From positions 1,716,474 to 1,780,473 of the forward strand of contig LSRX01000007.1 of the NCBI GenBank assembly GCA_001939145.1: a DNA stretch of 64,000 nt, in the 5' to 3' direction. Position numbers and translations under genes: made by a program. The DNA is from Symbiodinium microadriaticum. Its lineage: Eukaryota; Sar; Dinophyceae; Suessiales; Symbiodiniaceae. Below the pieces are notes generated by a model. The model searched no databases, was not told the origin of the DNA, and saw only the letters and a program-made list of their open reading frames with translations. Shown one piece after another: positions 1 to 11,200 of this stretch. The number at the start of each line of letters is the position of its first letter. Positions within the stretch are counted from its first letter, which is position 1.

Positions 1-250
1 CCGCACCAAGTACTACAGGCATTATTCATTCTTTCGTGTAATCGTGTCCGAGAAATGGGAAGGGTGTGTTTGGGGCATAAGAAGCCATCGACTCATTTGG
101 GATCCGGGCCACGAGAAAATGAGCTCGGAGACTGAATTTCGAGAAGTGATTCTATATCAAAATTGGAGAACGAAACGAATATCTCGGAATATTTACAATT
201 AAAAAATAATNTATATCATAAATAATAATACTGCAATGTACCTAAAAATA

Positions 251-320
251 TCCATAGAAATAAAAAAATATTCCGGAGAATTTTCTAGAAATATCACGAA
301 GAAATTGCTGAAAATTTTGT
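251..320 (+). repeat. Dispersed ~70 bp repeat, copy 1
   Basis: The segment beginning TCCATAGAAATAAAAAAATA and running through CACGAAGAAATTGC recurs at 1277-1344 with few changes, and a more diverged third copy can be read near 1915-1985. All copies have the same orientation. No open frame is conserved between them, so it is probably a fragment of a mobile element or satellite. Confidence 0.65.
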
Positions 321-1017
321 TTTCGATTGGCGCCTTCAATTTCCTGAATCAATCAATGATACAAGGCAATACAAGAAGATCCAAAAGCAAACTGTCAAAA
401 CATAAATACTTCTTTAATGTGAAATGAAGCATGCTCAACCAAATTGTGCGTCGCTTCCTGTCATGCTTCTATCTTGATGTGTGGAAAATCTTCAAGATAT
501 ATTTGAAGAACTGCCTGATATTTTTTGCATTCAAGCATCACAAGCGAGAGTTACAGAAAAATGACATCCAAACCCTGACAAGTAGAGGTAAATGACGAAT
601 CAATGTCTTAATGATTTATGGCTGTTCGAATCAAATTTAAATTATTCTAATCAAAGAAAGTGCCGAATAAACATTTTGATTGTTCAAAGACAAATCGAAA
701 AGACGATTTCAGATTATGAGAAATCAATAATTCTCGTCATTCTATTTTCTTATGTCGCGTCTTTTTTTTTCTTTTCGCTTCTTTCTTCTGTTCTTTTTTC
801 TCCCTTTGTCTTATCTTGATACTCTTGACAACCCACAACAACATTCGCAAGGCACTTTTTATAAGAAGATGCGTTCATCGCCGTCGCAACTCTTGTTCAT
901 GATTATTCCTTACCAGCGGAGGGTTCGAAACTTTCAGACAATGGAATCGAAGAAGATGTGCGATTTCGACAAACGTATTTGGATTTTTGCGTCTCTGTAC
1001 AAATGAAAAAGCGAAAA

Positions 1018-1703
1018 TTTTTTATTTGACGAAGGTAAAAGATTTGCCGTCGATTAGCTTATAATGAGCTTTGATGTGCTTGTGATTTAAATCTTGAATT
1101 TTTTGAAGAATTAAATTTATTATCTGACTTAGAATTATGGATATGGCCTATTATGATAATGGTTTATTGAGATATTTCTTATTTGTTTTTTGAAGCGTAT
1201 ATTTTTTATATAAATTAAATATAATAAATATCTCCCAAAAAATTGTTTGCAAGTATCACAATTGAAATCAAAAATATCCATAGAAATAAAAAAATATTCC
1301 CAGGAATTCTGTACAAATAACACGAAGAAATTGCCCAAAATTCGAGCATTTTTATGTCAATAGTCCTACGACATCTTCCCTTTTAATTTTTTTTTGAAAC
1401 CTAATCCATCATTTTTTTTTGTCATCAATCCGAGATATTTGCTTCGGCACCTATATTGAAAACGTCAAAACTCTAATAGTTTTTCGGAGATATTAATTAA
1501 TTAATTTGAAAAAGAATATACGCTTCAAATAACGGATAATAAATATCACCATAAATCATTATTATAATAGGCCATATTCACAATTCTAAATCAAATAAAA
1601 AATTGAATTCTCCTAAAAATTCGAGAATTAAATCATAAACATATCAAATTCTATTATAATCTAATCGACGGGAATTCATAGATCTTCGTCAAATATCAAA
1701 TTT
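1018..1703. repeat. Large imperfect inverted repeat (fold-back element)
   Basis: The left arm, about 1018-1243, reads as the reverse complement of the right arm, about 1483-1703. Shared landmarks are TTTGACGAAG, CCGTCGATTAG, ATATGGCCTATTAT and GAAGCGTATATT, met in order on the left and in reverse order and complement on the right. The arms are roughly 220 bp with a loop of roughly 240 bp. This is the structure of a fold-back or MITE-like element. No transposase frame is present inside. Arm limits were judged by eye. Confidence 0.75.
1277..1344 (+). repeat. Dispersed ~70 bp repeat, copy 2
   Basis: Second copy of the repeat seen at 251-320, sharing the 20-base start and the CACGAAGAAATTGC segment. 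It lies inside the loop of the large inverted repeat at 1018-1703. Confidence 0.65.
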
Positions 1704-2384
1704 AACAGCTATATTTCGGAAATAGAGATATTATATATTCAAATCATCATCATTCCCAGATTTCGAGAAAGACAAAATCCAAAAAGCCGAGAATTAAGCA
1801 GAATCCACAAAATCAAATGTTTAATAAATAGAAATAAATGACAAATCGATATCTAGACCTCAAAATTCTTATATATTCCGGACTATCGCGGCGAGCAATA
1901 GGAATCGTCAACAAAAAATATCGAAAGAAAGTAAAAAAAGATATTCCGTAGAATTCACGAGAAGTATCATATGAGATTGCACAAAAGTCCAATGACACCC
2001 GGGCCGAGTGCATTGCTTGAGTGGTGCGAATGAGATGCATGGAGTCATATTGTCACAAAGTCATTCATTCCGTACAAAGTCCAGGTTTTTGCGTTTATGA
2101 TTTGAAGTTGGAGGTACTCGATCTCTATGTGTATGTATATCCTTTCCATTTGTGTCGTCATTTCAATCTGTGTCTGTCAACCGCACTTGACTCTGTTGAC
2201 AATTTTTGAAATGAATTTGATCCGTTGAGTATTATCATCTCTCCTAGAGTCTAGGGTTAAGAAAATTCAAGGTACGCGACTCTATTCATCGTCACTTCAC
2301 TTTCTATTTGTCACCCGCGTTCTCACTCTGTATACCATAGCTTGCATGTGCTTTACTCCATTGCGTGGTCCACCATGCCAATCC

Positions 2385-2960
2385 ATGGGGTTGTTCATGA
2401 CGCCAACATATTCGAAAAAAATTGTGTAATTTTACCTCACGTTCGTGCCTTCGACCACGCCCATCCATGGGAACGGTCAGAAAATGTGCAGCTTTACTTC
2501 GCGTTCTCGTTCCATATTGCCCATCCATGGGAAGGGTTGCGCGCGGCGCCGAAAATGTGTAATTTTACCTTGCGCTCAAGGAATGTAAAAAATCCAAATT
2601 TTACGCGTGCTGATTTGAAAAAATCAATTTTTCTGACTGATGGGCATCAGCATGAATCGTCAACTTCAAAAGATGTGCAAGTTTTCCCGCGGTGCCCAAA
2701 TCCATGAAATTCCGGGTCACGCCGAAATAAGCATCTACATCTTGCGTTCCTGTGTTAGGAAAACATATCATGAATATTTTGATACGGCGCGCGAACACGT
2801 AAAATTATACTTATTGGGGGGCCACGCACAACCTTCACAATCGATTGGCTTCAACGAACACACGAACGCGAGATAATGCCTTCCTTTCCCGGCGCCAATT
2901 ACAGCCATTCCCATGGCTTGGCTTTCGAACGGCTAAACGCGACGTAAAGATTAAAATTAC
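2385..2960. repeat. Degenerate repeat patch with CCATGGG motif
   Basis: Near-repeats about 75-80 bp apart carry CCATCCATGGG (around 2460 and 2520; a variant near 2385), each followed by a GAAAATGTG(T/C)A motif and a TTTTACCTCGCGTTC-like tail. Weaker echoes continue to about 2810, and a reversed one sits near 2945. The patch is more GC-rich than its surroundings. It looks like a decayed tandem array, not a gene. Confidence 0.5.
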
Positions 2961-3387
2961 ATAATTTTTCCAAAATACAAGCCATCGAATTGCTTCTTCA
3001 ATGGTAGCCGTTTTCCCGGGATTGGTGAATAATGATTTTAATTTTGAGCAAAAAGATGAGCTTTGTAATTTGCAAATATGTTAGCACGAAGCTGATAATA
3101 ATTAAATCATGATTGACATCCTATCAGCTTGTCAACGACAGGGACTTTTTCGGCTTCATGCAATGCCTCCACATAGATAGGACCATCTTGGCCTCAAGGG
3201 CTGGATGATCGGGAAATATGGCATATCAAGAAAAAAATAAATCAAATCAATAATCAAGAATCGAGAAAAATGTCTCTTCAAAATAATGTATTTTCTCTAA
3301 TTGCATTTATTATCATTGAAATAAAATTATCAACAAAAAATCCATTAGAAATGCATTGGACATATAACGCAGAGATTATTCAAAATT

Positions 3388-3596
3388 CAAGAGAAATAAG
3401 AAGCGAGAAGAAAGAAGACAAGAGAAGAGAAAATCTAGAAAAGAAAGAAGAGAAGAAATATAGGATAGAAGAAAAAGAAGAGAGAAAAGAAAGAAAAAAA
3501 GAAAGAGAAGAGAAGAAATAAAAGACGAGATAAGAGAGACGAAAAGACAGAGAAGAGAAGAAAAATAAAAAAAAACGAAAGAAGAAGAAATATTTT
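3388..3596 (+). repeat. Purine (GA) tract
   Basis: About 200 bases are nearly pure A and G on the plus strand. Open frames here encode only Lys, Glu and Arg runs (Phe, Leu and Ser on the other strand) and are artefacts of composition. Such mirror-like polypurine tracts can form triplex DNA. Confidence 0.8.
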
Positions 3597-5041
3597 TCGG
3601 AAGGAGAAATTGGGTTCGATTTCATAAATTTTATTTCAAAATTAATATTGAAAAAAAAATAACTTTATTTTATGAAAAAAAAAAATCCTATATAATATAG
3701 AAATTCAATTATCATTGAGAAAATATTATTGAATTTAATAAATAAATATTTAAGCTTCTTCATATAAATCTACGATTTCAGAAGAAATCAGATTCAATAA
3801 TTATTCCGATTTTCCTTCGTTTAATTATTGCGACTTCTACTTAAAATATAACGATGAAATATAAAATCATTCATATTATTAATCATTAATCTCAATATCA
3901 TCATTTTAATAATCTTTCAAATATATATTCAATTTAATTTTTTGAATAAAAAATCGAGTATAATAAAGAATATATGCATCTTAGAAATATAATAATATAT
4001 CAAAATAAATCATATCAAAAACAATTTAAATGAAATTATATATATATATATATATTTATTTAATTCAATTTTTAATATCTAGAAAATAAATATTTCAATA
4101 TATATATTTATGTTTCTTAAAATTTTGCTAAATATTTCGAAATCTAGCTATATTATAATCTATATATAATGAAAGAATAAGAAGACAAAAAATCTTTTCC
4201 AAAATCTAAAATATATTTACGAAATATATTAAAATTAATAAGATATTGGTCTCTATATTAGAAATATTTATTAAAATTATATTCTCTCGAATTTTTCTAA
4301 ATTATAAGATCTAATAAATTAAATAAATATTTTTTGTAAAATATTTTTATATGAAATAAATATAGAATTATAAAAGTTATATAATATATCGTGATCCTAA
4401 ATATTCTATATATATTAAAAAAGATTTTCTTATAATAATTCTATAAATTATTTAAGAGAATTATTTTGAATTTAAAAAACTAAGAAAATATTTTATAATC
4501 TATTTTGCCTAAGCCCTTTTTAAATTTATCAATACCGAGAAATTAACAAATATTTATCTTATCTATATTAAGATATAATGCCGGCAATTCGGACTTTCGA
4601 TATTTATATCCCTTAGAATAATTGCTATGGCTATATGTAATCTTATATCTAAAGATATGAGAATATGATTTATCATATGCCGTGGTTTGTATCATCATAT
4701 CCAAAGCAAGTCTAATGACAAAGCGGATAATATGTCATCTTCGTTTATTCTCAGCTTGCCGTGGCAAATCAAACGGAGAATAGAAGAATCGCAAATTGGA
4801 CGTGGCAAACCAATATGAGAAGATTTCTGTTCTGTGACTGTCTTAAAACATTGGTCGAGGCTACCCTCAACGGTTCATTGTACAAATCCCGAGTTGTACT
4901 GGGCCCGAATCCGGATCTCTCAGCACCGTTTTCCTTTCGCTTCGTTATGACAGTCCGACGACTCCACGCGCACGACTACCAGCGCATGGTGTCTTTGCAA
5001 AGGAGATAGAGGATGGGGGGTCGCTCCGAGCTCCGAGCTCT

Positions 5042-5260
5042 TCAGGCGCTTTTGTCCTTGTCGACGGGGAACCAAAGCACCTCCTCCCAAGGCGCTCCGA
5101 CCCCTCTCCAGCAGACTCTATCTGCCCTACACCGCTATTTGGCGACTGCAGTCCTTGGGGTCTTGCTGCTTCGGCGGCATCTGGACTTTGATGGTGTCGC
5201 CTGTGCTGAGGAGCCAGTCCTCAGGGCTTGTTGCTGCTGGGAGATGGCTGCGATGCATGA
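5042..5260 (-). CDS. Last two exons of gene A
   Basis: The penultimate segment (5133 to about 5260) contains the residues SPEDWLLSTGDTIKVQMPP and ends at donor GTGTAG in phase 0. After a gap of 49 bases, acceptor GGGAG opens the last exon (5042-5083), which has 13 codons (residues EVLWFPVDKDKSA) and then TGA. The two ends join in phase. The composition looks like ordinary protein, but no family is recognised. Confidence 0.45.
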
Positions 5261-8200
5261 GCGATTCAACGTGAAGTAACCATCTGGATCTGTACAAATA
5301 TCAAAGGGGTGGGGGCCCTGTACTCGCTTCGCGACAACGATGATCAGGCTAACGCCAGTGATCTGCTGTCTGGCTGGTGGGTCAGGTGAAGCACGGGGTT
5401 CTATTTGGAAATGCGAACCCGGTGTGGCCGCAGGAAACTGTAGCGCTGTTTCCGAACCAGAAGCTGTAGCTTCTGTTCGAGTGCCTTTTGCATGCTTCTG
5501 TTTAGCAATTGTAGACCTGGGTAAATTTCAGCTACAGCCGTTGCCAAGCATGCGCGTCAGCCGAATCCGACACACTGCTGTTTGTGCTGGTCCTGAAGGC
5601 CCTCGTCCACCGACACCTTGCCAACGGCCGTGCGCTGCAGGTCCTTGCTCTTCACCACATAATCCTGCACAGCTGGTCTTGTACTGTAATGTAGAAGGTT
5701 GAATATAGGTTCAGCCCGGTGCTACTTTGGCTGTGCAACTCGCAGCCAAAGCATTAAATGATAGGGACACCAGTCTCAAACCATCAACGCGCCCAGTCTG
5801 CTGCATATTGCCCGAGTCAGCTGCGCTGAAACACCAGTTGCTCATCTGCTCGGCGTCAACTTGATGTGCCTGGCAACCCTTTACCGGTTTTGTCCAGCCT
5901 TGCCCTGATAGGTCACCTCTACCTCGTCGTCCTGAAGCGGCTCGCAATTCCGGTGACTCTTGTGGTCAAAAACTACGCGGAGGATTGTACTGGAAAGCTT
6001 TACGACGAGAACTGCTTATGGATGAGGGGTCTGCCCAATCAGTACGAGGCAGGCAACAGTGTTTCGAGTGCGCACCCTGATGCCGCCACCCTTTACAGTC
6101 TACAGTTTGCTGTGCTGGATCAAACGCATGCCTCTTACCTCTCGCTGCATGCTGGACGTTGATGCAACACTTCCTGGATCCATGAGCCGTCAAACTGAGC
6201 ATCTGAGCCACTAAGAAAGCATGGGCCTTCATGTTCGAGGAAAAGGGGTTGAAGAAGTTTCCAACGTGGCCCAACGTCGACGTTGCCGGCCTTGGAGTGA
6301 ATCCAGAGTGGCTGACAACTCGTTTGTGAAGCTCCACCCCGTACATGAAAAGACACACCAGCTTGCAGAGCTCCCGCTGCAGCATCGGAGAGGCAAGGAA
6401 AAGTGCGCACAGCAATGTCTGTCGACAGAAAGCTTGACATGAACAGAACCGGAGATGGACATGTCAAACGCAGGTTGCAAGGCCACATGCTACCCTCGAA
6501 GACGGAGGGCCAGAGGCAGCCCGGCATGGAAGGGGTGTATAGCTCCACCCACTCCACAGCAGCCGTGCTTCAAGAAGCTAGAGAGCAGCGAGAGAGCTGT
6601 CTTGCAGACGGGGTGGATAAATTTCCGTCCGGCCAGGACCGAATGCATTCAACGACATCAATCCGCGTGCATGCCGGGGTGTTTTCCAGAGCCAAGTTGA
6701 TCAGCAGTTCAGCGCTTGACACATATTGATGTCCATTTTAGCTGGGTGACTACTTTCGAGATACGCTGACGAGGACATCCTGCCTTTTATGGCGATTCCA
6801 GAACACGAGCGCTTCAAGCATTGCGGTGCTGCCGGCACATTCGAAGAAACAGGCCTTGTAAGGTTATGCTGGTCGCTAGCAAAGCAGGCTTCAGGCAAGC
6901 CCGCATGTTTAGGAAGCCAAGAGTGCTTTCGAGCCGGGGAGCAAGCGCGTCACCTCCACCACGCTACCTTTCGGGATTTCCTTTTTGTCGCCCTGGAACA
7001 GCACCTGAGCACTCCGAAGATATGAAATCTACATCGTTGTATTTGCTGGCCCATCGAAGCGCTTCAGATTCATTGGCTCCGGTTGTGATCCGTCGAACTC
7101 ACATCCTCGAAAGCAAATCCCTGGTTCGCATAGCCAGTCGCACATTCGAAGCATCTCGAGCCAAGAGGCAGCGCGCTTGAGCTGACCCTCGAAATTCTCG
7201 GGGGGGCTGCATTTGCCATGGTATCGAATCGCGCTCGTCTTCACGGCGCCCATGTTCTCAGCGGGCTCTGCGGGCGGGACGTATGCAAATGCAAACTCTG
7301 CAAGGGGTCGGTCTGTGAATTGAAATCACAGGTTAGCACGTTCAACTCCAGGACTTCGATCACTGAGCAGTTTCCGGAATCGGAAGCGAAATTGGGCACA
7401 CTGAGGCATTCAAAACCAGCGAAATGCAGATCAGCTGCTGTGGGACTTGCCGTCTGAGATAGCTTCAGTGTGTTGTTACCCAGTGCCTGCCGCGTTCTAA
7501 GCTAAAACTGCAGAGTCGGATTCCAGCCCATGCCTCATGGAAGCGCAGCTTGAGCTTGTTGACCTGCACGGACTGCTGTGCAAAGCCCGTGTGCTTCTTC
7601 ATGATCTCACTAACCCTTAACCGTCTTAACCTTGAGCACATAGGACGGCGGCCCATGCATGAAGCCCCTGTATTTGTAGCATGGTAAATTGCACATTGAC
7701 CCTTGCATGGACTGCCGGTGCTTCGTTGGCAGCTCTGTTCGCATTCAGTTCGGGTTCGGAGTGAACGCCCTGTACGTCGTCGCTTGCTCAATCTGCATCG
7801 ATCTTGCCAGTAGTACCTGTGACTGCTTCTGCCATTTGGTGCATGTAAAATGCATGCTATGACAATCAATGTGTGATCAGCCCTCCACGTCTGCGTGGGC
7901 GCGTGCACATTACCTGCGCGCCTGGTCTAGGCTCAGGCCAAACCGATGACGCACCCCACATCTGAAAACTTCCCGGCCTGGGACAATGCCTCGGACTTCT
8001 CAAATTCCTTCGGGGAGGAGGCCATGCCGTCCATCTCCTGACCAACTTGATCGGCGAGAGGGCGAAGTGCCGACTTCAAGCGCACATGCGTTGCTGCTCT
8101 TCCTTCTCAGTATAAGCATTATCCTGCCCTCGACAGGCTCTAGAAACATGACCCCCTGCGGACGCTTTGTCTTGATTCGACGCTTGCCCCTCGCAGTTTC

Positions 8201-11200
8201 AACGGCAGCAGGTTCATCGGAAAAAGAGACCGGACTACATACGAGTCTTAAGGCCATTGAAGCAAGCGGTGTCGTCACAATCTCGTTACGTGGCGTGCAT
8301 ACCAATGCAAACGAGACGGGACATCGTGCTTAAATGTGGTGGAACTCAAAAAGGACACTGGGAAACAAAAACGCTCTTGCCTCTCCCTTCATCATGTGCT
8401 TTCACAACACCCGGACACACGTTCACGGCATGATTCGGTGGAGCAGCGCGACAAGCAATCGCTCCAGTTGCTCTCCCATGCTGTTTGATAATCCGTCGCA
8501 CGACCTCGCGTGGTCCCTGAACCGTATGCTGCAAACAACATGTAGCCATTGGTCGCTGACAGTTCACTGCAGCGTGCTCTCTCTCCTTGGCGGCTTTTTG
8601 TACTTCCTTCTTCTCTTCCTCCAGCGGCGTGACCTCTTCCCTCACGACAGCACTCCCTAGCGGGTCGTGTCCCAGACCCTTGCCATGCCTGCTTCAAAGT
8701 CAACAACAACTGCTAGCTTCAGCGACCGCCTGCAGTACTCTCATGGTTGCAAGCAGGCGCATGGAAAGTGTGAGGCTGCAGATTGTACTACACGGCGAGC
8801 TACGCACTCTGGAAACGGTGTGTTGACCCCCTAGTCTTGCACAAGCTGACGCGATGTGATAGGCAAGTTGCAGTTCTTCCATCATTTCCACACCAACTGA
8901 TTGGAAAAGCGCCTGTGCGTCAGTGTGTGGCAAACTGCAAATCTGCTCCTGCCATCCTTGCTTTACTACGCAGATCTTGGAAGTGGGAGCTTGTGCACGG
9001 CCGAACTCAATTGTCCTCAATCCAAAACGTTACAACCTTCAAATATCTGGGACAGTAAGGCCAGATCAGCTTCTAAATGTGCACCGCAAATCGGACTGCG
9101 TTCGGGTGGCTGAAGCCGCAAGTTGAAAACAAAGCATGTTGACCCTGCAACCTGGAATCTCAGATCCATCGCAAATCCTGAAACACCAGAAGCCCAGAAG
9201 GGAATGCTCTAGGCAAGAAAGACAAGACCTAGACATAGATTTTGTGGACCGTCCGAGAAGAACGCAGATCTAGAGAATGCTCAAGATTCCCATGTGACCC
9301 ATGTCTGAAATCTCTGGCGGAGCTCTGGAACTTGGCCGCTCGGACAGTTCCAGGTGCACCTGGGAGCTGCGAAAATTTCAGGGAAAGTGGCTCGCACTTT
9401 GGAGGGGTCGGTCCAAGTGTTACGTCTGACACAAGGAAAAGCACCCAGTGAACTTACCGTACTCCGCAGAGACGGATGGCTCGAAGCTTGAAGGACACTT
9501 TGCTAAAAGGGTTACTTGGATGTTGTGGAAAGGAGCAACTGAATCGTGAATTCCCTCGTGCTACTTGCTCTGAACATCTGGAGCTTCCTAAACCCCGCTA
9601 GTTCTGCAAAGATGCTGGTGAAGGCCTGTTTGGTCCAGCTTATACTTCAGGTCCCCAGCGCAGAGGACTGGCTCACAGTGCTGCAGCTTAACGGCTCCTG
9701 CCAGCTTGGAGAAGGATTCGTGCGGGCTGTGCGGGCGCTGTGAACATGGCTGCGACAGCATCTCTCCTAACCCCTCGCTCGCGATTTGGGCACCATGCTT
9801 GGTCAGCGAAGTTGCAGCCAACAGCTTCACGAACTTGGCAGCGACCTGCGAAGTTTGCGCACTTCACACACAGGTGCCGGAGGCAACGCACAATCCGGTA
9901 TATGGAATGCCGGATTTGGAAGCCGTTTCACTCTCCATCTCGGAGACAGTCTGCCTCCTTTGAGACTGTTCGGAGTTGGGAGGGCAAAACCTGTGTTTTC
10001 TCTCCCTTATTCCGTCTTCCTCTCCGACAGCATGCACTGCATGTCATCCGAGGCTTGCCAGGGGGCATTGCTTTGAATACGGCTCTGTATATCGTAGCAT
10101 ACATAAACCTTGTGATTACGTCCAAGGGGATACTATTTACGCAAACTTCGCACCCATCGGCAGCAAGACTTTGAGGCCTTTCTCAAAGGCCGTTTGCGAC
10201 AGCCCGGTGTCCAGCGCGTCGTTCAACATCACCAGAAGTTGCTGCTCCCAGACTGCGTGTGTCCAGAGAATCCGCAGCTTGTCTTCCGTGAAGGGGTCCT
10301 ACTTGGTGCGCAAACACTTGCGGCTGAAGTGGCTTGGAAGTCAGCGTCTCGGGTGTCCCCGTCAGCTCTGGCTGGTTTGGAAGTGTGCAGCAGCATCCCG
10401 GCCAGCCGTGGTTATCTTTGAGCGTGTCTGTATTCATCCCCGTCCTTGCGCCTCTTGTGGTCTCGGCATGCCTGCCAGTCCTGCTGACTGGCTTTGTTGA
10501 TCGCTAGCTGCTTCCATATTTTGTGTTCCTGAAAATATTTGTTTCCACGCTTGTTTGCGACCTGTGCCGGGGGGCCACGGCGTGCTAGCATAACTCGACA
10601 AAAGGGGTGTTGTCCCCTCGCACTGTTTGGTGATGACTTTGCTGATGGTCGTGATCTGGTGCTGTCCTCCCCTGACAGTTGTGCTGCTACGTGCTCTGAC
10701 AGGTCGTCGAACTCGGCTTGGTCTTGGATGTGAGCAAATCTGGGGCACGGCTGTGTGGGGGCTTGATGGGTTCGTGGTCGGATCTAGCCGGCTCTCGTCC
10801 TTCCCCATCCAGCCTCGGATGTTAGACAACCATGCAAACACACTCCAGCATCCTTGGGGTGAGCGAGGTGCTCTTTGGTTTGGGAAGTGGGATTGGCAGG
10901 AAGGGGTCCTGGGCTCTAGCAGACCCAAGCCGCAGTGGGGGATGCACGGGACGAGGGCTGAGGAGCCGAGCCGACGCACCCCATCTGCGTCGTCGAGACA
11001 CTGCAGGCGCTCGCGAGGTGCTATCACAGAATCCCGCAGATTTTTTGCAAGCAGCAAGTCTTGGAAGCTCAGGCTCCATCTCACGGTGCAGCTTTCTGCA
11101 TCCACACGGGCACATAGGAGCATGCGCAAATCCTGGCGCAGCAGTGGGTCTCGCTGCGCTTCCCACGACCTCGCAATGTCCTTGAAATAGATGCCGCCGC

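Larger units (their letters stand above)
1..4750. other. AT-rich gene-free block
   Basis: This stretch is dominated by A and T, most extremely at 3600-4740, while everything after about 4750 has balanced composition. I see no protein-like frame in it: the open frames are short and of low complexity. It contains an undetermined base at 212, a pyrimidine tract near 760-822, an inverted-repeat element (1018-1703), a dispersed repeat of about 70 bp, a more GC-rich degenerate repeat patch (2385-2960), a purine tract (3388-3596) and a TA run (4037-4055). It may be a transposon-rich intergenic region, inserted DNA or an assembly join; the sequence alone does not decide. Confidence 0.75.

Noticed and set aside
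3270..3625. Open frames of Lys/Glu/Arg or Phe/Leu/Ser in the purine tract
   Set aside because: They are simple products of the GA composition and have no protein-like complexity.
10194..10500. Plus-strand frames over 10.19-10.50 kb
   Set aside because: The minus-strand frame has splice borders and better residue composition in line with its neighbours.
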